NCBI RefSeq assembly: GCF_001642475.1
Contig: NW_019174010.1
Coordinates: 90,354-154,353 of the forward strand
Direction: 5' to 3'
DNA: 64,000 bases
Source: Fonsecaea monophora
Taxonomy: Eukaryota; Ascomycota; Eurotiomycetes; Chaetothyriales; Herpotrichiellaceae
Positions 1-11,289 of this stretch are shown in pieces. The notes under the pieces were generated by a model, which saw only the letters and a list, made by a program, of their open reading frames with translations, did not search any database and was not told where the DNA came from. Numbering within the stretch: the first letter of the stretch is position 1; every line of letters starts with the position of its first letter. The position numbers were made by a program, and so were the translations under genes.

Positions 1-353
1 GCAGCCATAATAGGGCGAGCCAAAGGCCTTGGTCAAAAAATGAGTCTTGTGCTCTGTTCTTGTCAGTCACAAAGTTATCCGAACGGAAAATGTTTCTTGC
101 CTTGTCGAGCGACGATGCTTCTACAGTCAGTCTCTGAACAAACCAACGTCGGAATGCTCGGTACTTACTTCCAGAAGATGGGATTGAACGCGATAGCCAC
201 GGCCGCAACTTGAGGATTTTGTTAGCCCCATATCCCATTGCCAACAAGCCCGTGCCCTCGAGCCTTACCATAGAGTGATGGCTGAGATGTGTCGATAAAG
301 CCAATCTTCTCTTTCCCCGTCAATCCAGCAAAGAGGTTCTGAATCTTCTCCAT
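1..353 (-). CDS. OPI3: Phospholipid methyltransferase (OPI3/PEMT type), 5' part, truncated by window edge
   Basis: Methylates phosphatidyl-monomethylethanolamine, and then the dimethyl form, to phosphatidylcholine in the endoplasmic reticulum membrane. Exons on the minus strand: 353-269, 208-169, 117-101, and 53 running off the edge at 1. Spliced, they read MEKIQNLFAG..., then SLYVAAVAIAFNPIFWN, then IVARQEHKTHFLTKAFG, then SPYYGC. This matches the Opi3 N-terminus (first membrane helix with FNPxFWNIVAR). Introns are 60, 51 and 47 nt. The third has a GC donor (AAG|GCAAG) and the third exon is only 17 nt. The first has GTAAGG and a CTAAC branch site. ATG at 353 gives an N-terminus of the usual length. 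The catalytic domain and stop lie outside the window. Identity rests on family motifs recalled from knowledge; confidence is high because three separately spliced pieces agree with it. Confidence 0.85.
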
Positions 354-801
354 TCTTGAGGCCGATCTGACCGAGCTCTTCCTCAGTCGAATGTACTTTA
401 CTGGACAGGCGCAAAAACAAGTGAAAAAGCCACGGGTAAAAAGAAAGAAACGCGCGAACCTGAATTGAGACGAACGATGTTGCTTGGCGCAGACAGATAT
501 GACGTGACGTGATTGCATCTACAAATTGGAACCCGTTGCTAAGATTAAATATATCGGAGAAGTCCAGAGAGTCGCCAAGTTCCCCATCCAGACACTTTTG
601 GAATTCCATGAGATAGATACTTCACTCTATTCTTTCGACAATGTTTGTATATGGCAGCAGTGCTTTCTGGCTACTCCTCTGGTCACCATTCGTTTTGCTC
701 GTATCTAGATATCTCGATATCTACACATCCACAAAACCATATGGATGACGGGAGAACCTTTCTACATTCATATTGACTACCAGATTGATGCACAAATGCA
801 C
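354..801. other. Intergenic: OPI3 upstream region / TRAPPC11 3' flank
   Basis: Both neighbours are on the minus strand, so this holds the OPI3 promoter and leader plus the TRAPPC11 3' flank. Short open frames here are not supported by any family resemblance. No clear TATA or inducer-response element seen. Confidence 0.4.
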
Positions 802-3800
802 TCAGACCTTGACCAGCACGTTGCCCTTCTTGTCCACCTTGACTCCACTACCACCTGGTAGAATCCTCAACGTCTGTCCGAAATATGCATCAACCACATT
901 CATATGCACTGCGATCCATTCGTTCTTCTTATTCGGCAGTATCCGATATTTCAACGACTGCCTGCTGATAGGAACTAGGCTGATCGCGCACGCTTTCGGC
1001 CCACTGAACGCGAAGTCCTCGCTCGCCTCCATGGACACGTTGAACGTGAGATAATGCATGCTCGGGTTCTCGATCGTGAAAGACAGCTTGTGCGCTTCCA
1101 TGTCCGGCGGTCCGACACCAGTTGGGGAAACGGTGAGCATGACTCTTGGCTCGGCCATCGGCGCAACGAGGCGAGGTACTTCTAGAAGCGTTGTGCTGAC
1201 TTCGTCCGAATCTTGTCGGCGCCAACCAATTTGTAGTGCGAGCTCCGCCGCCACCGTATGCCGATCGCCCAGTATCAGTTTCTGCAGCGAGAGATCAAAA
1301 TCGAATGTCTCTGTGTGGTCTGGCTCTATCACTGTCGAAATGGTTGCATTGGGGTCTTTGGTCGCAACATCTGTGTTTGCAGATTTCCTTACAATGCCAG
1401 TGCTCGCTGAACAAACCGCACCCCCTACGACTTTCGTAGCTGTGAGCAATATAGCCTCAATGACCACAGGCTCCGTGGCGAACGAGTAGAGATTCGCTGC
1501 AACGGAGTATAGGTGCTTCAGACCCAGAGGTGTCAAAGAATCGGAGTGCTGTGGAGGGGCTTCGAAGAAATTCGGCCAAGGCTCGTGGTCGAGCTTGGGG
1601 ATGAAGTCGTAATTCGCTTCAAAGGGCCGAATGACCCCGACATCGACAGTCAGGACCTTTGTAAGAATTGTTTCGGGTTCGGAACGTAGGCGATATGTCG
1701 CAAGAAGTTCTACTTCGTGATCAACCGCGGTGGCTGTATCCATTATGCGGACTGACACGACAGTCTTTCCTGACGATGGAATCGTTCCGAGTTCTCGTTT
1801 TTCCAATGTTTGCACTCCCGCTTCCGATGCAGTCGCTGGAGTAGTCTCGGATCCCGTCCCAATCCACATTATCTGCGCCGCACCCGCAACCGGGCTGATC
1901 ATGCGGGCGTCGAGCGACACAATTACATCTTCTGCTTCTTCGTTCAAGATGTCGAAATCTATTGTCACTGATTCGTTAGTGTAGTATGAGCGTCTCAGTC
2001 CTGGAGCCTCAATCTTTAGTTTCGGTGGTTTGGGTTGCACGTTGATCTTATTGAATGCATTTGACTCTTGTCCCAACGATCGAGGCGTGGGTTTGCCCGC
2101 TTTCGATTCCCACCACCGACCTATCGAGTGTGAAAAGTCGGTCGAAGTTGCAGCAAATGAGACAGTCTCGTGGTCGATTATCAGTGTAATGGAAGCGACG
2201 ACGATTTCCCCAGCCTCCCTAGGCACGACGCGTAGCCGGAATATCTTGGTGTGGTTCGAAGGAATTGTTAGATCAGCACTGCTCGTCTGTGACGGAACGG
2301 CGCCAGCGGAAGATCTCCTTATAGACGACAAGGACATGGCTAATGATTCGTCCGCCTGCACGTCTATGAATTTGACAGTCGAGGTCTCGGTGTTGCCACC
2401 CTCTTCTCCCTTTGCAACCAGATGGACGGGTTTCAGACCACCTTCGAAGACAACCTTGATCTCTGATAGGCGGATGGCCGGGAGACCCATCTGTGCTCGA
2501 GAAAGGATGCAGAGTTGACACTCCACCGGCTCTCCAACAAATACATCGTGTGTTGAGAAAGCAAAGGTGGCAACCAGGGGAGAAAGAGCCTCATCAATGC
2601 CCACGGCGACAGACAGCGGCTCTTTGTCGGTGCTAGACGGTGGGACCGCTTGACGGAGATCATAGTTAGTGTTTGGCTTCCGGTCAAATACTTCGTTCGA
2701 GAGCTCCCAAATCAGCTGAACGAGTAACTCGCCATCATCGACATGAGCAAGACAATCAAGGAGTGCCCAGCCCAGACCTTGCAGCAACTTCCACCATCCA
2801 CCCTGTCTCCATCTTTTGCTATGCCACAACTGTCGCAGTGTCAGGGTTGCCTCCACCCACGATTCCGTCTCGATTTGTTCAAGAGCTTTCTGGAGCTCGA
2901 GAACCTCAATCTTGCGCAGTTGACCTCGCTTTGCGAAATGACGGATGGCCGCATCCAACGTTGAGATGATGTCCCCCGGGTAGTCGTATCCTGGGGTTCC
3001 ATCTATGGGAACTTCGCGGTAAGGCTCCAGGGCAAGATAGGTGTCGTAAAGATGAGCCTTACTGGCAACCATAGAAGCTGGTGAACGACCTGGTGACTGC
3101 CTATCTTCCTCTGGGATTTGCAAGGCCCAGCTCCGGCGGGCATAAATGCATTTCTTTGCAATATCCAGCCAATATCCCTCATGATGAAGCAGTTCCCAAG
3201 GGACAAATCTCTCGCCCACAGAGAGCGACTTGTCCACATCGACAAAGAGAGGGAGCAAGTCAGGTGCGTTGGGAAGTCCTACATGTAACAGGGGATATTC
3301 TGATCGAGATACAAGGTCCGCCATGACTTTTGCCCAGGCAGTCTGCCACGCTGCCCAGCCGTAGTTATCTGTTCCCTTACCTCTTCGGTCGACCAGATCT
3401 CTGATTCGGTCTCGATGGGCCACCCATGATCTCACTGCTGTCGTCACTTGATCGGTCCACAAGAGACACCTGATTGTGCGAAAGGCAATAACATCCGCCA
3501 GCAGCCTTGCTTCGTTGAAGCGTGTGCTCCAAACGGCAATAGCATCAATAATTTCAGGCGCAAACAGATTATCATAAGCAGTCTCATAGTTCCGACAAGC
3601 CGCATCCATCTCTTGCCGGAACTCGGCGAAGACGCCGAGCTTGAATTCATAACGGACATTCCAACCCTGTGAAGACAGTATGTGCGAGTTCCCCGGCTGT
3701 ACAGTAGGTTGCGGGGCTGTGCTTCGATTACGCTTGCGTCGTGCATGTTTCGAAAGGTCTCGGTAATATTCTACACAAAGGGGATGCAGAGACGAAAGAA

Positions 3801-4628
3801 CAGAGTTGACGAATACATTGATCTCCGTGGGCGACGAGTTATGAGCGAGGAAATGGATGCTTTTGCCGTCTAAGCCAGTTGCTCGCCGAATGGTACTGAC
3901 GCGGTCTTCCAGATCAGCAGGATTAATCATGCCATCTCCTAGCAAAATAACCACCAGTCTGGTCTTGTAATTCGTCGACGTGAGCACGCTCCGCACATTG
4001 TTGACCTCGGACTTCAACTTATTATCCTGAAGTGAACTGGTGTTGGGATCGGAGACCAGACTAAAGACCGTCAAGAGGGCGCAAGGCAGGCGTGACTGGT
4101 GTTTGGTGATCCACAAAGGAGAAATGATGCCATCAGGATACAGCGGAGAGCTGGGAGTCAATGGTGACAGCGGAGAATGTAGCACAAGGGCTGGCGGTGG
4201 ACTTCCATTTGCACCGACAGCCGACAGACGGGGAGAATGGGGAGGGGGCGGTGCTTTACGAGGAGGAAGAGTGTAAACCTGCGCCATGTGTCAGCGTCAC
4301 AATCTTTGTGGGAAGCCGTATGGTAAGGGGAGCGCTGACCTACCCGTCCGACCTTGACTATCCTGAAAACCCTGCCACTCCTCGATGTGGAATATTGAGA
4401 GTGCCACGGAAGATCAGAGGCATCTTGTTTGCAGAAAGACTCGAGTAACTGCTCGGCGAGAGGCCCGCTGACGATGGGCGCATCCACCTTGATTCTAAAT
4501 CCACCTTCGTGCAAGAAGTCGTGGGTCTTCACCACCGGATCTGGCTCACTGGGGCTTCTAGAATCCAACCCTGAAAGCAGCAGGAAAGGCAGGTTATGAA
4601 GGACGTAGTCTTGTGGGAAACGGTCCAT
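802..4628 (-). CDS. TRAPPC11: TRAPP complex subunit TRAPPC11 (Foie gras / Gryzun protein)
   Basis: Subunit of a TRAPP tethering complex acting in ER-Golgi and endosomal traffic. Two exons: 4628-4344 and 4278-802, joined over a 65-nt intron (4343-4279; donor GTAGGT, acceptor GCGCAG), giving 1253 aa. The N-terminus starts MDRFPQDYVLHNLPFLLLSG, in keeping with the family's opening segment. The motif YYRDLSKHARRKRNR near residue 265 and the following VRYEFKLGVFAEFRQEM mark the start of the Foie gras region (about residues 320-610). The C-terminal half is a beta-rich, immunoglobulin-like Gryzun region. An alternative in-frame ATG just before exon 2 would drop the conserved first 95 residues, so the spliced start is preferred. 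Length is close to the human protein (about 1130 aa). TRAPPC10/Trs130 also has beta-rich tails but not the Foie gras motifs. Confidence 0.88.
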
Positions 4629-7058
4629 GATTATCGGACATCTTGCGTTCTGACAGGAGTCAGATGGCGATGACAGATGAGCACCTCTGTGTTTGTGTTT
4701 TGGATGGGTATACCATTGCAGCAACAAATCAAGAAACAGAGTCGTCAATCTGCATCAATCCACTCGGTACGGGGTTACAGTGAACGATGTTGGAGGATCG
4801 AAGTGAGATAGAACAAGTCGAGAAGTGTGATTGAAACAATGTGAGCTCGCCGCAGTTTCCGAATTGAGCGCAGGTTGCAGCCATGGGAAATGCATCACCA
4901 TCACCACCACCACCACCACCACCACCAGGCATCTTTTGGCCATGTGACGGATTCATCATGCAATTCAGACTCCAGATGTCCTATTCTCACATTACCTACC
5001 TTTACGTTGGATGCTGAGGCTCTGCACCATTGCTTCGTGTCATGTCATGTCACAATGCCCGATTGGTGAGCGCTCTCCCCTCCCTTCATTCGTTGTTCCA
5101 ATCGTATCTCGAAATGTTATGTGTAGAGTACTCCACCTACATCTGTTGTTGAGCCATGCTGCAGGTTCATCTAAGCACTTGGACCATCCGCAAATGCCGT
5201 TACGTATAGGTTTGGTCCTCTGGTTGAGTGGGTTGAATCCCCATCAGTAACCCATGGCCGAGTCTCCATGTGTTTTGTCTTGGAACGCACGGCCTGGAGA
5301 TGGATCTTGTCACAGGGTATCGCCAGATTGCTGTCAACTACTCGGACTTACCCATACGCGATTCATGTTGGGGGCGTTTTTCTCTCGCCCACGGTTTGCC
5401 TCCACCTGTGTATGTGGCTTCCTTTTTGTACTGATGATGCGTGTATCCAGCATGCGCATGACTGATATCAGCTCGAAGGCAAGATGCACTTCGGGCTTCG
5501 ACGACTCGAGGCAATTACCACATTGGGTATTTGTCTCTTCTGTTCGGCCCGCAGAGCTCAATCCGCCACAGCTCTACGGATGGGAACTAGTTTCTCCCAA
5601 TCATGCAGCAAGCTTACTAGACCCACTCGTTTGTCATGGTTCCATGCGAAGCACAGATCGCTACCTGACTCTCTACTTCGTACCTCATCTCCTCGTACTC
5701 GTTACACTCTGGTATAGCCGCTCTTTGCCCGCTCGAGGCTTACCAAGCCATGCGAGGAATGGCTAGTCCAGCTGGTCAGTCTATTGGCCAGCAGATTCTC
5801 GAGATCCAAGTCACAGAGGCAAGCGGGTCAAGAGAGCTGCACAGCAGCACTGTCTGTATCTGGAAGGCGCCCAGAGCGGCAAGACGGCAACGTGTCATCT
5901 CGGCTGGAATAGCATTCTCTGTGTTGCTCCAACGTCAGTTGTCTGCGGCGACCTGCAACCTAATCTGACGAGGGCAAAGCCTCGAATCCCATCAGATGTG
6001 GACCCCGAGACCCGAAAACACTGGAAAACATCCATTTGTCGACTTTCAAGTCTACTCCTGGAAGTACACCCGGGTCACGGGGCGCTTCTACACGGGGCCG
6101 ATGGAAGGTATTCGTCCTGAGACTGTCCCATCAAAGACAGCACCCCGAAACGAGACCCAATGAGTGCCCTTGTCCGGTGGAATTATTCAGCCGGACAATG
6201 CAGGGTGCAGTATCACCAGCATTCCTAAAAGAGTAGGTGCTCTAGGGACCTAAGCCTTGGACGTTGGATTTGATCCCACCTCTTACCGACTCGGAGGAGA
6301 CGCGAAGGACCGGAAGACCAATCGACACATGTGGTTACCCACTCTCCCGTTTTCCCGGCGGAGAATCAGATCCATCGAGATCCAGAGCCTCGTCAGACTT
6401 GCCTTGGATTGACCCACCGTTTCAGCTTATGGTAACCGCATAGACAAATCGGGAAGTGGTGTGATGTTCGCCAACATCACACGAGCGACCTTGTTTCCAG
6501 CCGCCATGGTCGAGGCCCGCCCTTTTTGGCAGCAAAGAATCGTCGTGTACGTAAAGATTGTCAGTGCGAAAAGGCCAACATGTAGGTGCCGACCTGGTGA
6601 ACCAGCCGTCAGGAGAGCCAAGGAGCGTGGTCCGGTTAGTCACAAATTATTCAGCTGGATGATCCGAGTCCAAACTGGATCAGGGCTATCACCAAAATCT
6701 GCCGGCTGATGGACGGCGACAAGCTAGGCTCTTTGCTATCTCGTCGAGGTGAGCTGGAAGTCTCCGCCTGCAGAATGTCTCCGAATTGTCTGTTCTGAGT
6801 AAGGTTTTCGAAAGAGAAAAGGAGCCTATTCGCGCCTGTTTTGGTATTGACGCTTGAAGCTCCCCCGGGCAAGCGCAGCTATTTCTGACCGAGCTATCCG
6901 ACTGAACAAAAAGGCCCCTACTCCTCACCGAAGACTCAGGCTCTGTTCCAGACCAGCATCTTCCCCCCTTTTCTAACCCCAGCCAGATTAGGCTTTACAC
7001 GAGCTCGAAAAGCTGGGTCGGATGTGTGTGCCTTTTGATTCAGAGGTGTTACCGACAA
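4629..7058. other. Long divergent intergenic region
   Basis: Lies between TRAPPC11 (minus) and the 7059 gene (plus) and should hold both promoters. Contains a CAC-trinucleotide tract at 4893-4927. Open frames such as 5254-5766 lack codon pattern, splice signals or family resemblance, and I treat them as chance. No tRNA, transposon or clear regulatory site seen. Confidence 0.4.
4893..4927. repeat. (CAC)n / (CAT-CAC) microsatellite
   Basis: Simple trinucleotide tract, with CATCACCATCACC followed by an uninterrupted CAC run at 4902-4927, in the TRAPPC11 upstream region. On the plus strand it would read as a poly-histidine run after an ATG at 4875, but nothing supports translation. Confidence 0.9.
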
Positions 7059-8909
7059 ATGCCTCCCAGGGAGGACGGGGCATCAAAGACCTTTACTTGG
7101 ATTACTGGCGATCCACGCAGCAAGAAGAACATCACACAGATTCGGCGACATGCGGGGCAGAATTCCGGGGTGAAAGCTGAAAATAGCGCTAGAACTCGCT
7201 CGAGTTCTTCGCCTAGGCCAGGACTTCGAGGCTCTACAAAGCCCTTTAGAGCTGTTCATCCTTCTTCCAAGGTTGACGAGACCGCTGGGAAGTTCTTGAA
7301 TTCACAGGGCGATGTGAACAGTCCCTTCCATGTGGATTACCCTTTCAGCACTGCGGAAAATGGCACGGCTCCCTCAGCTCCCGCTCATCAAGATCAAGTC
7401 AACGCCTACGAGCCAGTCTACCCGCTTCCATCAAGCCTGAGAGAAGCGACTTCTACGAACCAAGAGGCTCCTCCCTCACGAAAGGTCACCATCTGGGATC
7501 TGGTTAACCACTCGGCCGAGGAAGAAGAGAGGCACAAGCTGGAACTACTGGGTTCAACTCCAGGGCAAGACACAGACGATGGTCGAGCCGATTATTTTGG
7601 CAATCACATCGGCCATACAGAACTCAAGCAAGCATTGAGCGAGGTACGGGCACATTCTCCGCGCAACTCTCGGAAAGTGTCTCCGTTGCCGGCTACTGCA
7701 GCCCTGCAAGCCAACATTGCCAAACGCCGCAAGCCCACCGCGCAGGCGGGTCACTCGAACGCATCATGGCGCATCGGTATGGCGCCCTCCGCCGTCATGA
7801 CTCTGTCCAAGGAAGACTCACAAATAGAACAGATCCTCTTACAAACCAGCACCTTCTACACGAGCAAGTTCGAGTCCTCGTGGTGCGGACAAATCCATGA
7901 CATCGAGCGCATCAACTCTTTCGAGATGCTGAGCGTTGAAAATTTCAGCGGCTCCATCACAACGGCCGCCGGACTGATGGCTGTTGGAAGGATTGACTCG
8001 GCCTCATCCATACTCAGCCGTGTCCTCCCTACGCTGTCAGACCTCCTGATCTTGCAACACCCAAAGCTTTACTACATCCTCGCAGACCTCAGTCTTGACA
8101 CCTCCAACACTGAACTCGGACGCCTACGTAGTCAAGTGAAGAAGTTCGCTGCCGCCGCATCTCTCGCGATCCTCGGGCCTTCCCACCCGATCACTGCTCT
8201 GCTCCAACTCACCCTCACGAGCACCGACCAGCGTCTCCGACTCCGCGAATTGATTCAGCGCAAAATTCACGAGCTGCACGAACACCTTTTCAGTGCCACC
8301 TCTCACGAGACAACCGCGCAGTACTACTACCTCGCGCGTGTGCTCGCCCAGCTGGGACACCTGGATGAAGCAGCTCGCATACTCACGCGAATCATTCCTA
8401 TGTGGGAAAACACCCACACCAAAAACAGTCTCCTGCCCGTGACCGGCCTTCTCGAACTCACCAAAGTCCACCTCGCCTTGGGTAACACTAATCAAGATAC
8501 AGAATCGCTCGTATCCGATGCTCTGCGCCGCACACTGACCATCGAAAAATCTTCGGAGGACCAGTCATCCCCTCTAGCGGAAGTGGTGCACTCAAGGATG
8601 GGCTGTTTGAGAACACTGGGCCGGTTACATGTGATGAGGGGAAATGTGCAGACCGCCATGATGCAGTATACAGCCGCAGTGAGTGTCGGCGTAGGGGAGC
8701 TGGGAGCGCGCGTGCCCGCTGTGCAGCTCGCCGTGGCGGATCTCGATGCGGTGACTCGCATGACTGTGCATTCGGACGACGACGACGATGACAACAACAC
8801 CCTTCACGATGTAGATCGAGTGGCGCTGCCATCAGTGAAGCTCGGACCTGACATCTGGGAAGCGGCGAGGCTGAATCTAGACGCCTTCTTGAATACCGAG
8901 GGTTCATGA
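7059..8909 (+). CDS. Fungal protein of unknown function with disordered N-terminus and helical, TPR-like C-terminal half
   Basis: Single-exon frame of 616 aa from ATG 7059. The open frame runs 11 codons further up, but those begin with GTG. The start MPPREDGASKTFTWIT, followed by basic IRRHAGQNSG, resembles a short N-terminal motif seen at the front of many fungal regulator-like proteins that often lack a zinc cluster; no Cys6 cluster is present here. Residues about 30-250 are Ser/Pro/Arg rich and low complexity. From about 270 on the protein is helical, with amphipathic pairs such as YYLARVLAQLGHLDEAARIL and LGRLHVMRGNVQTAM that look like tetratricopeptide helices. A DDDDDD run lies near the C-terminus. 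It could be a fungal-specific regulator or a TPR scaffold; function is not assigned. Codon use and the long uninterrupted frame support a real gene. Confidence 0.7.
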   Translation: MPPREDGASKTFTWITGDPRSKKNITQIRRHAGQNSGVKAENSARTRSSSSPRPGLRGSTKPFRAVHPSSKVDETAGKFLNSQGDVNSPFHVDYPFSTAENGTAPSAPAHQDQVNAYEPVYPLPSSLREATSTNQEAPPSRKVTIWDLVNHSAEEEERHKLELLGSTPGQDTDDGRADYFGNHIGHTELKQALSEVRAHSPRNSRKVSPLPATAALQANIAKRRKPTAQAGHSNASWRIGMAPSAVMTLSKEDSQIEQILLQTSTFYTSKFESSWCGQIHDIERINSFEMLSVENFSGSITTAAGLMAVGRIDSASSILSRVLPTLSDLLILQHPKLYYILADLSLDTSNTELGRLRSQVKKFAAAASLAILGPSHPITALLQLTLTSTDQRLRLRELIQRKIHELHEHLFSATSHETTAQYYYLARVLAQLGHLDEAARILTRIIPMWENTHTKNSLLPVTGLLELTKVHLALGNTNQDTESLVSDALRRTLTIEKSSEDQSSPLAEVVHSRMGCLRTLGRLHVMRGNVQTAMMQYTAAVSVGVGELGARVPAVQLAVADLDAVTRMTVHSDDDDDDNNTLHDVDRVALPSVKLGPDIWEAARLNLDAFLNTEGS

Positions 8910-9341
8910 TTTGTTTGCAGCAGGCCCGTGGTGTTTATGAGCATTTCCCTTGGGCTGATGTTTGATATGAGCGGAGGGAGACTCGATAATGGAGCAAGGG
9001 TCTATCCATCTCGGAAGGCTGCGATTGAAGGCGAGGGCGACTTGGAGGGACCATGAACATGTTCTGTTGGGTGGTGGTTTTTCCAATACATGCACACACC
9101 CGTGCCTTTTCGTGACGTAAACCTACAGATGCTGGCGGGAGCTTTCGTTGCCCTCCCGCATCCTATGAGTTGTCTTATGCGTGAAACATGAGCGATGGTG
9201 GTGTTGTAGGTGCTATACAAATTTGTCATAGTTTGGAGTTACTATATTTTCCTTAAGTGTGCTGGTCGGTTTTATCCTTTCTTGTCTAATGCCTTTTTAA
9301 TGGTATAGGTCCTGTCCCATTTCCCACTACGAAGAAGTAAA
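8910..9341. other. Convergent intergenic region
   Basis: Holds the 3' ends of two converging genes (7059 gene and HUT1). AT-rich just before the HUT1 stop. No gene or repeat seen. Confidence 0.4.
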
Positions 9342-10586
9342 TCATTTTGCCTTGTCGGCCAGTTTCTTCCTTTTCTCTCTCTCCTTCTTCTCTAAATTCT
9401 GTATATATGCCTCGGCGGCAATTCCGCCAAAGACCAACCCAATGCCCATCCACTGGCCCTTGGTTAGCGAATGTCCAAACCACATGACGCTCAATAGCAT
9501 GGTGAACATTTTCCTCGTCACTGTCACCGTAACGAGGAGTAGGGAAGAGAATCTCTCTAGCGTGGCGTAGATGAAGAGTTGGCCGACGGCGCCGCAGAGG
9601 CAGAAGAGCAGGACGTCCTTGAGCACGGGTGGATGGCGCTGAAAGAAAGAAATGGCCTGAGCCAGCTCGTGAGTGTCGGTCCGCACAAACTCCGGGATGA
9701 GCGCCTGAGGGACGTATGGTGTGGCAACGAGGTATGCGCCCATCAAGATTGTGCCGAGCAGGTTGAGGATGACCATCATCTGCGGACCTGACGTCTTTCC
9801 GTAGCGGTGCGGGGATTGGAAGATGTGGTCTTGGACCGTGTTTGTCAGGCCATCAAACAGCAAGTTGATCCCCAAAAGCGTCAACCCATAGATGCTCGAG
9901 TTTTGTGTCGACTGTGTCTTGCCCGGTTTCGGGGGGTGGTAGAGGGTGAACACCGCTACGCCACTGGTCACTGCCAGTACTATCATGTATTTTGACAGAG
10001 GGTATCGTCTGCGGAACAAGGTGACGTGTAACGCCATTACAGGCAGCAGTTTGCATGATTTTGCCAGGACAAATGTGAGGTAGTCGACGTGGGCGAGGGA
10101 AGCGTAGCCAAAGGGAGATGCGAGAGTGGTGGTCAGTGTGACCAGCACCAGTGGTAGGAGGGAAGAGGTAGAGGGAAGAATGTTGAATCGTCCGGTCGTA
10201 TAGGAGAGGTACAGGCTCCCGCTTATGAAGGCGAAGACAGCTTGGATTGTGTTGAGAACGATCGGGAAGCGGAAGTATTCTTGTTGCGCCTGCGCAGCGG
10301 AGGGGGAAGTGAGCGGGTATGGCGTGGTGGTGATGCGTTCTTGCAGCACGCCCCATGTCAGAAACGAGGCATAGATACCGCCGACGCACACGAGGAGAGT
10401 CAGAATGCTTGGGTGGGCCTGCTGTATCTGTGGCCGCTGTTGGGAATGCGAGGTCGGCTTCTCAGAAGGAGAGGGGATATGGCCATTGCTGTAGACGGCG
10501 CGCTGTTCGGGAACATCTGAAGGGGCCTGCATAACTTCCCCGGAGTTAATGCGCTGCATGGGCGTGACCTGTTTGCGGCGCGCCAT
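9342..10586 (-). CDS. HUT1: UDP-galactose / nucleotide-sugar transporter HUT1 (SLC35B1 family)
   Basis: Multipass ER membrane transporter of the nucleotide-sugar family, related to yeast Hut1 and animal SLC35B1, which exchange nucleotides or nucleotide sugars across the ER membrane. 414 aa, no intron. The open frame extends 87 codons upstream, but ATG 10586 (MARRKQVTPMQ) is preferred because the upstream part is not protein-like. The first 55 residues are hydrophilic; then come about nine hydrophobic segments, beginning ILTLLVCVGGIYASFLTWGVLQE, a hallmark of Hut1. Other family motifs are the KSCKLLPVM loop and GLTNTVQDHIF. The C-terminus is lysine rich (KKEREKRKKLADKAK) and cytosolic, as in ER-retained members, though it is not an exact KKxx signal. 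The substrate is inferred from the family only. Confidence 0.9.
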   Translation of the reverse strand: MARRKQVTPMQRINSGEVMQAPSDVPEQRAVYSNGHIPSPSEKPTSHSQQRPQIQQAHPSILTLLVCVGGIYASFLTWGVLQERITTTPYPLTSPSAAQAQQEYFRFPIVLNTIQAVFAFISGSLYLSYTTGRFNILPSTSSLLPLVLVTLTTTLASPFGYASLAHVDYLTFVLAKSCKLLPVMALHVTLFRRRYPLSKYMIVLAVTSGVAVFTLYHPPKPGKTQSTQNSSIYGLTLLGINLLFDGLTNTVQDHIFQSPHRYGKTSGPQMMVILNLLGTILMGAYLVATPYVPQALIPEFVRTDTHELAQAISFFQRHPPVLKDVLLFCLCGAVGQLFIYATLERFSSLLLVTVTVTRKMFTMLLSVMWFGHSLTKGQWMGIGLVFGGIAAEAYIQNLEKKEREKRKKLADKAK

Positions 10587-11289
10587 GTTGTTAAGGACAG
10601 ACGGAAGAAAAGGAATGACTGGAGTGAGTGGGCGATCAAAGAAAAATAGGCTGGAGTGTGTATTCAACTGCGGACAAGACGAATTGATGTTGTAACGTGG
10701 CGTGTCAGTCTCAACCCGGCGGTCCCTGACATGGTAAAAAGTAAGTGCTAATAATAATCTCTTCAGCCTTGTCAGCCTCGTCAGCTCATTAGCCATAATG
10801 CAACCAGTCTGCCACCCGTTTATCCTCTGGACAAAGTGAATTACCACGCCACGACATCGAACTTGAGGAACAGGGTGCTTGGACCGGCCACTAGCCTTTA
10901 CAACTCCTGTTAAGCCATGTTCTGTAGATACTCAACTTGTTCGCTTTCAAGAAACGGTAAAAGTTGGCCAAACTGTTCATCTAACTTGGCTCTTTCTCGA
11001 ATCCTGCTCACTTTGTGTCTGCAATGTGCTAGGAATACGCAAATCACTACATGTATGGGCTAGACAGCCACTGTCGGAGGTACATACCTAGGCACATGCC
11101 ATGCCGCAGGTATCTTCAGTGCCTTCATGGACTGGTAATCTGAGCCAAGACAAATTGGCATCGGTAGATTGTCGCAGCCTCGTGAGCCCCTTGACAAACC
11201 CAGCCTTGTCACGAGCCGTCAGTTAATTCGTCCATACACAAGTCGAGCTGAAGTATGACTCTCTGGGACTCGTTTCTGACTTCCCACTC
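10587..11289. other. Intergenic: HUT1 upstream region / G-patch gene 3' flank
   Basis: Holds the HUT1 promoter and the 3' flank of the G-patch gene, both on minus. A TACCTAGGCAC motif near 11085 belongs to a word family seen in other gaps of this window. No gene seen. Confidence 0.4.

Noticed and set aside
265..609. 114-codon minus frame overlapping the OPI3 5' region
   Set aside because: A different frame of the same strand, interrupted relative to the conserved Opi3 block; the spliced reading from ATG 353 explains the sequence better.
4875..4930. ATG followed by a poly-histidine run
   Set aside because: The run is simply the CAC microsatellite read in one frame; the rest of the frame is not protein-like.
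5254..5766. 170-codon open frame on plus between TRAPPC11 and the 7059 gene
   Set aside because: Cys/Arg/Ser-rich sequence with no domain, no conserved motif and no supporting splice signals; consistent with chance in a 2.4 kb gap.
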